Positions 57,001 to 64,000 of a DNA stretch of 64,000 nt are shown piece by piece. How positions within the stretch are numbered: the stretch's first letter is position 1; the number at the start of each line of letters is the position of its first letter. The DNA lies in the NCBI GenBank assembly GCA_963921195.1, contig OY992538.1, positions 232,865,462-232,929,461 of the forward strand. Direction: 5' to 3'. This DNA comes from Pegoplata infirma. Lineage: Eukaryota; Arthropoda; Insecta; Diptera; Anthomyiidae. The position numbers were made by a program, and so were the translations under genes. The notes under the pieces are model-generated. The model was not told the DNA's origin. It made no database searches and was given only the letters and a program-made list of their open reading frames with translations.

Positions 57001-58499
57001 AAATTTTTTTTATTTATCGATTTTATTAAATATTTATATTAATGTTTACTTATTTTACTACACAAATTCTACATAAATTTTTTCTCTCACAACAAATTTC
57101 CCTCTACCCAAAAATATTCTAAGAATTTCCCAAAAGTGTTATGTGTAACGTGTTTTATGTTTTTCCTTTTTTATGTATAATTGAATACCTAGAATACTGT
57201 TAAAATTTTTTGATGAATTTTTTTTTGTCATATTTTCTCCATAGTTTTACATTGTATAAGCAACATTTAACACAAAAATTTTCTTTTGTTTTTTTAAACT
57301 CTGTCAAATAACCTGTAACCACTCAAATATGCAGACATAGAGTGGATTGAAATTTAAAAAATTAAAAAACATTTATGGAAGACTATTTAATGAAAAATAA
57401 AGCTATATTGTGATTTTTGATAATTAGAATCTATTAAATCAGTAAACTTGTTAGTCTGCGCCCTAAGGTATGCTTTAAAAATTGATTTAATTCAAATTAG
57501 ATGCAGTACAATACAAATGGCGCTAGTCTACATTGATTTTTGTATTGTAGTTTTTAGCGCCTTAAGTTGTGCTACAAAATATTTTTATTGAAAACCGGAT
57601 AGTTCATATATTTCTCAGAATTTTGATAATGTTTTGGATTTAATAATTCTACTTTCTTTTGAATCCACGTAATTTAAAAATACGATTTTTGACTTTAAAA
57701 GTAAATAGAAAAAAATTTCCAACATTTTTTTGCCTCGATCTTAAATTATATCTCAATTTTTTTCCAGTTTTTCTTATTTTTCTTATTTTCCTCCCACTCG
57801 TATGTGCATGTATGCAGTTAAAATGACATAAATATTTTTGTGTTGTATTGATGACAGTGTTGCATTTACATTTTTCCCCAATATTTTTTATGGTTTTTTA
57901 TTTTCGTTTATGAGACAATGAAATTTTCCCCAAAAAAAATTTTTACACAATAAAAACAACAATATCTTTCAAATAGTTTTGATAACAACAACAGTAACAA
58001 AAATCGATTGCACTTGTCCTACATTTACAAACATATGCTTGCGTACTCATACATCGACATTTTAACAGTGGAAAGAAAAAAAGTAGGCAAATCCGGGAAA
58101 ACAATTTTCATTATAAAAGCTGGAAAAATAAAATTTTTCTAAAGTTTTCAACAAAATAGAATTCTATACGGCATTGTATGACCGAATTTTTCTAAACGTT
58201 GTCGTGGACTAAAATTGCTCCATGGGAACTTCATAAATATTTTTTCCTAAATGTACTCGTCATAACAAAACTTTTGGCACCAATTTTAAAAGTATTTTTT
58301 TTTTTTTTGACAAAATGCACTACGGATGCATACTTTAAGCTCATGTTTCACCCTGAAGATGACCTCAAAAAAGTTGTTATTTTTTTTGCCAGTAAACAGC
58401 TCTTTTACAAGAATAGTTCTAAAGGTAAGCCCTAACATTTTTCAATTTTTTGGGGACATACTGCTACATAAGCTAATAAAAGAAAATAAGTAGTAGTAT
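57001..58499. other. AT-rich DNA with one dispersed repeat
   Basis: 57415-57600 shares CCCTAAGGTATGCTTTAAAA and AAATGGCGCTA with 29700-29850 and 34490-34630. Elsewhere nothing is recognised. A frame at 58199-58435 has no motif. Confidence 0.5.
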
Positions 58500-58745
58500 T
58501 ATAATTCACCTCCTGGTAGATAAAAAGTTTTTACCAGCTGGTGAGTAAAATTTAACACAAGTATTTTACAGCGAATTTTTTTTCAAAATTTTTTTTTCAT
58601 CATTTTTTTCATCAAAAGGTTTTATTTTTCATAAAATTTTTTTTATTAAGAAATTTTGTTTTCATCAAATTTTTTTTTTTCAACAAAATTTTTTTTTTTT
58701 AATTAAAAAAAAATTTCGTCAAAAATTTTTTTATTAAATTTTATC
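58500..58745. repeat. CAGCTGGTG motif pair followed by a T-rich tract
   Basis: ATAATTCACCTCCTGGTAGA at 58501 and TTTACCAGCTGGTGAGTAAA at about 58529 match the cluster at 42047. 58570-58745 is a TTTTCATCAAATTTTTT-type degenerate tract. Confidence 0.6.
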
Positions 58746-58811
58746 AAAAAAATTCGGAAATGTTCATTTTCACATTTTTTATGTGAATTACTTTTTTTGG
58801 AACAGCGGCCT
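58746..58811 (+). repeat. Short dispersed repeat ending GGAACAGCGGCCT
   Basis: 66 bp nearly identical to 33583-33647. It contains TTCGGAAATGTTCATTTTC, TTTATGTGAATTAC and TTTTTTTGGAACAGCGGCCT. Its nature is unknown. Confidence 0.65.
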
Positions 58812-58869
58812 AGAATTGATGTTTTTTTGAAAAAAAGTGATATATTTTTCGAAATACAATTGATATTTT

Positions 58870-59506
58870 TATACCCTCCACTCTACTGATGGAAGGTATA
58901 TATAAAAGTTTGTCATTCCGTTTGTAACACCTCGAAATATTGGTCCCCATAAAATATTTATATTCATGATCCCCGATCGATTTTCAGATGATCTAGCGAT
59001 GTTTGTCCGTCCGGCTGTCTGTTGAAAATACGCTAAATTTTGAAAGACTTTACTGAGGCTCCTGAAGTTTAACATATATGTTGGGCATTTACTTGGTCAG
59101 GATGGTATTGCAATCCTGCGAAATCGGTCCAGTGGTTCAAAAGTTCTGAGCAAAACTCTGAATTTCGGCAAGGGTTTTTCGTGAATTTATAAGATAAAAA
59201 CACGCTAACTTTCGAAAGGCAATTCTGAGGATGCTGAGGCTTTGCACATATATTTGTCGTTCCCCTGGCCTAGTTCGCATTAAACATCAGCCAAACCAGT
59301 ACAGGCTATTAGCAAAACCGTGAATTTTAGATTAGTTTCACCTTAAATTCACTTGTTGAAAACCCGTTAAACATGATTTAAAAACATTGGTAAGTCACAA
59401 AAATATTTTACAACGTATTTTTGCAACTCAAAAATATTTTTACAATTAAAAAAAAAATACACTCGAAATAAATTTTGCACTCAAAAAAGATTTAGTAAAT
59501 ATTTTT
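58870..59506 (+). mobile_element. Mini-me A, copy 1 of 3, 3'-truncated
   Basis: 5' end TATACCCTCCACTCTACTGA, a core with degraded GTCY (GTTTGTCCGTCCGGCTGTCT), two body modules, then CACTCGAAATAAATTTTGC and GATTTAGTAAATATTTTT. It stops in the T-tract exactly where the next copy begins. Its 3' hairpin half is absent. Confidence 0.85.
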
Positions 59507-61477
59507 TATACCCTCCACTCTACTGATAGAGGGTATATATAAGTTTGTCATTCCATTTGTAACACCTCGAAATATTGGTCTAGGACCCCATAAAGTATAT
59601 ATATTCATGATCCTCGATCGATTTTAAGACGATCTAGCGATGTCCGTCCGTCCGTCCGTCTGTCAGTCTGTCTGTCTGTTAAAAACACGCTAACTTTTGA
59701 AAGACTTCACGGAGGCTCCTGAAGTTTGGCATATATGTTGGGCATTTACCTGGTCAGGTTGGCATTGCAATCCCGCGAAATCGGTCCAGTGGTACAAAAG
59801 TTATAGGCAATTGAGTGACGGTAACTTTCGAACGACAATTCTGAGGGTGCTGAAATGTGGCATATATATTTACCGTTCCTCTGGTCCGATTCGTTTTAAA
59901 TTTCAGCCAAAGCGGTCCAGTCGTTCAAAAGTTATTAGCAATCCCGTGAATTTCAGATTAGTTTCACCTTAAATTCACGTGTTGAAAACCCGTTAAACAT
60001 GTTTAAAAAACATTGGTAAGTCACAAAAATATTTTACAAGGTATTTTTGTCGTTAAAAAATATTTTTACACTAAAAAAAACTACACTCGAAAAAAATTTT
60101 ACACTCAAAAAAAAATTTACATCAAAAAAAATTTTACATTCAAAAAAAAAATTCTTAAATTTTTTTTTATACCCTCCACTCTAGTGATAGAGGGTATATA
60201 TAAGTTTGTCATTCCGTTTGTAACACCTCGAAATATTGGTCTAGGACCCCATAAAGTGTATATATTTATGATCCTCGATCGATTTTAAGTCGATCTAGCG
60301 ATGTCCGTCCGTCCGTCCGTCCGTCTGTCTGTCTGTCTGTCCGTCCGTAGAAAACACGCTAACTTTTGAAAGACTTTACAGAGGCTACTGAAGTTTGGCA
60401 TATATGTTTGTCATTTACTTGGTCAGGTTGGTATTGCAATCCAGCCAAATCGGTCCAGTGGTTCAAAAGTTATGAGCAAAAGAGTAAATTTCAGCAAGGG
60501 TGTTTCGCGAATTTACGAGATAAAAAACACGATAACTTTCGAAGGACAATAATGAGACTACTGAAGTTTGTCATGTATCTTTGCCGTTCCCCGGGTCTGT
60601 TGAATATTAAATTTCAGCTCAATCGGTCCAGTGGTTCAAAAGTTATAAGCAAAACCCTGAATTTCAAATTAGTTTCATCTAAAATGCCACGTGTTTTAAC
60701 AAGTTTGAAAAGCATTGGTGGTAACTAAACAATGCTTTTCAAACTTGTTTAATTTTAAAGCAATGCTTCTTAAACTTCTTTAGTTCTAAAAGCATTGGTA
60801 ACTTAAAAATTATGACAATGACAATATTTTGTGTACATACGTACGTGCATTCACTCAGAAATATTTTTGCAGTAAAAAAAAACCTTACACTCGAAAAAAA
60901 TTTTACACTCAAAAAAAAAAAAAATAGTAATTTTTCTTTTTTTTTAAAAAAGGCAAAAAAATAGTTTTTTACTCAAAATAAAATATTTTACACTCAAAAA
61001 AAATTTTACACTCAAAAAAAAATTACAAAAAAAAAAATTTTTTTTTACAAAAATGACAATATTTTGTGTACATACGTACGTGCATTCATTCAGAAATATT
61101 TTTACAGTAAAAAAAACATTAAACTCGAAAAAAAATTACACTCAAAAAAAAATTAGTAAAATTTCTTTTTTTAAAAAAAAAAAAAAAAAGGCAAAAAAGG
61201 AGTTTTTTACTCAAAATAAAATATTTCTAATCAAAATTGTTAATTTTTTCACCTTTAAAAAAAATTCATTGTGGAGGGTATTCATAGATTCGGCAAAGTC
61301 GAATTTAACTTTTCTACTTGTTTAAAAATTACTTAAATTTTTTTTTTACACAAAATTAAATATTTCTAATCAAAAATGTTATTTTTTTACGTTAGAAATT
61401 TTACTATCACTTAAAAAGGGCATGTTGGAGGGTATTCATAGATTCGGCCAAGTCGAATTTAACTTTTCTACTTGTTT
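59507..61477 (+). mobile_element. Mini-me A, copy 2 of 3, split by copy 3
   Basis: The 5' part is 59507-60168, with a short deletion in the second module near 59810. The 3' part is 61324-61477: TTACTTAAATTTTTTTTTTA, TTTCTAATCAAAAATG, hairpin terminus GATTCGGCCAAGTCGAAT, TTTCTACTTGTTT. The pieces join across the T-tract to give the family A order seen at 16440-16617. Confidence 0.83.
60169..61323 (+). mobile_element. Mini-me A long subtype, copy 3 of 3, complete
   Basis: Complete from TATACCCTCCACTCTAGTGA to CTACTTGTTT, with GTCC/GTCT units at 60303-60346, two body modules, the AGCATTG blocks (60707-60800), and CACTCAAAAAAAAAT tracts. A ~200-bp segment (ATTTTGTGTACATACGTACG..) is tandemly repeated at about 60823 and 61059. 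Inserted into the T-tract of copy 2. Confidence 0.87.
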
Positions 61478-61605
61478 CCATTAATTTTTAAAAATTCTTT
61501 TAATCATTTTTTTTATCAAAATCTGTTTTAAGTCAAAACATTTTTTTTTGCATTAAAAAAATTTTTTAGTCAAATTTTTTTTTCAAAAAATTTTTTCTCA
61601 ATTTT
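61478..61605. repeat. T-rich degenerate tract
   Basis: TTTTTTATCAAAA / AAATTTTTTTTTC sequence of the same type found beside family C and mini-me A. Confidence 0.5.
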
Positions 61606-62305
61606 TATACCCTCCACTCTTGTGATAGAGGGTATATATGAGTTTGTCATTCCGTTTGTAACACATCGAAATATTTATTTCTTTCGATTTATTTTTTTTT
61701 TTTTTGATATGTCTTAGTACAAAATCGGACACCAATTTTCAGCCATTTATTCCAAGATGGTGTTGAGTAATCAATTTTTCAAAATTGCGATTTTCTCAAA
61801 AAAAATTTAAGAATTTAAATTTTTAATTAATTTTGAACATTAAAAAATAAAGATATCTTAAAAAAAAGTTGGACAACGTTTTGTTGGTATTTAAATGTAG
61901 TTTTAGAAAAAAAAAATATGAAAAAATTATTCGAAGTACTTATCACTTATTTGTTGACGTTTAAAAATTAAAATCTACTTTTTGAAAAAGTCCGAAACCT
62001 TCGACTTTTTTAATCTACTCTAAATTACGTAACTTTAAGGCAATTCTTTCTATTTTTTTTTTTTTTCAAATTTTTAAAATTGCACCTTTTAGTTTTTGGT
62101 TCTGATTTATTTTAAATGGTGCTCCAAAAAAATTAAATTGGTAGATACTGACCCTAACTAACTTACCCCAGATATATTCATTTGGAGGTAAAAATACGTC
62201 TCACAAACATTAAGGACGATCGGACATGGGTAAGGCGCTCAGCATGGTCCTTGAAGTTTAAAAAACGGATTACAAGGAAAAATATTAATTTTTTTCTGTT
62301 TCTGT
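61606..62305. mobile_element. Mini-me A 5' stub fused to an arm of the GGGGCATTCC foldback
   Basis: 61606-61675 is the mini-me A 5' end as far as CATCGAAATATT. From about 61681 the sequence follows the left arm of 13885-15892 (CTTTCGATTTATTT, CACCAATTTTCAGCC, GTTGGACAACG, TTGGTAGATACTGACC) to CTTGAAGTTTAAAAAACGG near 62270. The first ~40 bp of the foldback end and the whole second arm are missing, so the junction is rearranged. Confidence 0.78.
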
Positions 62306-62690
62306 CAAAACATTTTTTTATCCATTTTTTTTTGCATTAAAAAAATTGTTTGTTAAAATTTTTTTTTTCAAAAAAAATCTTTTTCGTCCTTTGGGTTCTT
62401 TAGAGGTTAGTTTAGTTATTTTCTTCGAAGGAAAGCTTCTTGGTCTGATTTCGTCCATTGAATAACTTTTCCATTTTATAATTTTTTTATTTTTCATCAA
62501 AAAAATATAATTTTTACTAAAACTTTTTTTTGTAACATTTTTTTCGAAAAATTTTTTTATCAGAAATTTAAATTTTCATCAAATTTTTTTTCATCAAAAA
62601 AATAGTTTTTGTATCAATTTTTCCCCCATCAAAATTTTTTTTTCATGATTTAATGTTTTGGGCAAGAGTACAAAATTCGCAGGCATTTTT
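62306..62690. repeat. T-rich tracts with a small family C fragment
   Basis: 62395-62470 contains GGTTAGTTTAGTTATTTTC, TTCTTGGTCTGATTTCGTCC and ATTGAATAACTTTTCC, which read like inverted family C. It is surrounded by TTTTCATCAAATTTTT-type tracts. Confidence 0.5.
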
Positions 62691-62885
62691 CAGTATGTTT
62701 TCTAATTTTCCTATAAATTTTCACAATTTTTCTGAATTTTTCTAAATGTTTTTAAATTTTTAAACATAAAGATTTTTGTTAATATCTTAAATATTTTGTC
62801 TGAATTTTTTTAATTTTCCGAAACTCTTCTGATTTTTTTATTTTTTTTTTATTATTTTTTTAGGAAATTTTCTAAATTTTCCTGC
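62691..62885. repeat. T-rich dispersed repeat, weak copy 3
   Basis: TCTAATTTTCCTATAAATTT, TTTCTGAATTTTTCTAAAT and TTTTTTTAATTTTCCGAAA recall the 10490 and 13525 copies, but alignment by eye is poor. Confidence 0.35.
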
Positions 62886-63687
62886 ATCATTTTCCACAAC
62901 TGTTTCCCCAATGAATAGTTATTGTAACATGAACTTATAGTTCATCTTTCATAACCCCCTAACAAACGCTTTTCCCTTTTTTCCTTGATGTATGAAAGCT
63001 GGCAATGAAAAATATGTTTTTGTCACAGCTCTATACAAAAGAAAAAATAAACATCAACAACAACACCATCAATATCTATTTCTGGATATTGCTGCATTTA
63101 TGATGTAGCAGACTTTGCATTTTTCTAGTTTTTTTTTATATTTTTTTCCATATTAAAAATTTGTTTTCGATTTTTTTTCTCTCTTTTATATATTGTAATA
63201 CACTACAATACTCACACACATACAAACATAAATATCTGTATGTAGTTACTTGCATACAAGTGCATAAATATTTTCCCTTTAGTATCGTTTTTCTGCATGA
63301 TGGATTTTTTGTTCGTATCATTTATACTCCTTTTTGTATCAATTCATTTTCTGTTGTTATTGTTGCTTGTGTTGTGTTGTGTTGTGTTGTGTTATGTTGT
63401 GTTTTGTTCTGTTATGCTTGGTTGCCAGGATAATAAAGCAATGCATGTATGATGTCCTTGCTAACAAAGCAAATATAAATTTAATTTTGTTTATACTTAT
63501 GTATAGAAAACATTCATACATGTATACGTATACCTAAAAACTTTGGCAAAAGCAACAACAACAAAAAAATTGCCAAAAAAAAATTATACCAACAGTAGTG
63601 GTTAATATATTAGAAACAAAAGTTCTAGAATCGAAATATTAGTTGAGAATCTATCAAATTGATCAAGCGATGTTCTGTTAGACCTAA
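62886..63687. other. More complex AT-rich DNA; TTGTG pentamer
   Basis: A (TTGTG)n run of about eight units lies at 63367-63408. Otherwise host-like sequence (CATACAAACATAAATATCTG). Open frames here owe their length to pyrimidine-rich composition. Confidence 0.5.
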
Positions 63688-64000
63688 CCCTGCAAAAAAA
63701 GTCATTACCACTTCTCAGTGGAGTGCTTTAAAACTATAACAAATGTAATGAAATACAACAAAAATAACAAAAAACACAAGACAAAAACACACAAACAGTT
63801 TTTTCTACTCCAGAATACATAGATATTCAGCACTTAACTCATTACCTATCGCGACACCTCCATACAAATGTAAGTAGATATTCAGTAGAAAAGAACTACT
63901 CCGTGGAAGTAGTTGGAAGTTGTTTGAAAGCTCGGAGTACTTCTTATCTACTGAATATCTACTTACTTTTGTATGGGAGTGTCGCGGAAGGTAATGACTT
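63688..64000. mobile_element. Foldback cut by the window end
   Basis: AAGTCATTACC at 63699 is mirrored by GGTAATGACTT at 63990-64000. A longer pair, about 63843-63910 against 63920-63998, shares ATTACCTATCGCGACAC, CATACAAATGTAAGTAGAT and ATTCAGTAGA. The left side starts near CCCTGCAAAAAAAGTCATT, so the right end should lie just past the window. Confidence 0.72.

Noticed and set aside
58199..58435. 78-codon frame
   Set aside because: No recognisable motif, biased composition, and a short length expected by chance.
63161..63433. 90-codon frame with Cys/Val/Leu repeats
   Set aside because: Its C-terminal half is the TTGTG pentamer and the rest is unremarkable.

Overview
This window looks like gene-poor, very AT-rich nuclear DNA (intergenic or a long intron) from a higher fly. 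I infer Diptera, probably a calyptrate such as a blow fly or house fly. The main clue is many short elements that carry a (TA)n tract, then a conserved core around GATCGATTTTAAG..ATCTAGCGAT, then a (GTCY)n tract. That is the architecture of the dipteran mini-me / DINE-like (Helentron-type) repeats. I found no convincing host exon, tRNA, rRNA or CRISPR array. Almost all open reading frames are low-complexity or read through repeats. The only protein-coding remains are two 5'-truncated non-LTR retrotransposon 3' ends (RNase H plus a zinc-knuckle-like region), both on the minus strand and both flanked by target-site duplications.

Layout. 1-5480: AT-rich DNA with a 2-kb foldback (844-2893) and an inverted-repeat element (3039-3871). 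5483-7785: mini-me-like families C and B and a MITE containing a B copy. 7868-9359: two palindromic elements. 10.5-13.8 kb: T-rich dispersed repeat, MITEs, mini-me A and B. 13791-16617: mini-me A split by a 2-kb near-perfect palindrome. 17963-18985: mini-me A. 19496-22754: a palindrome split by another inverted-repeat element and by non-LTR copy 1. 24599-27951: a mini-me-type 5' end, a 706-bp (GTCT)n, seven ~145-bp repeats, ~61 copies of a 16-bp repeat, and a hairpin-type 3' end. 28479-33184: another palindrome and more mini-me copies, one split by a hAT-like palindrome with an 8-bp duplication. 36643-38342: one foldback inside another, the inner with a 9-bp duplication. 38726-43438: mini-me B with a (GACGGACA)n tract, family C, and small palindromic MITEs. 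43640-45300: ~35-bp hairpin repeats. 47472-51690: mini-me A split by a hAT-like palindrome and by non-LTR copy 2. 52398-52657: PIF/Harbinger-like MITE. 53600-57000: a 26-bp array split by ~3 kb of a 15-bp repeat. 58870-61477: three head-to-tail or nested mini-me A copies. 63688-64000: a foldback running off the window end.

Repeats inserted into repeats give relative ages. Mini-me A is often the host, and its (TA)n and T-tracts are preferred entry points. Several insertions can be checked inside the window because the other arm of the palindrome, or another family copy, preserves the empty site. All family names rest on sequence architecture read by eye. No database comparison was made, and copy counts and periods are hand counts.
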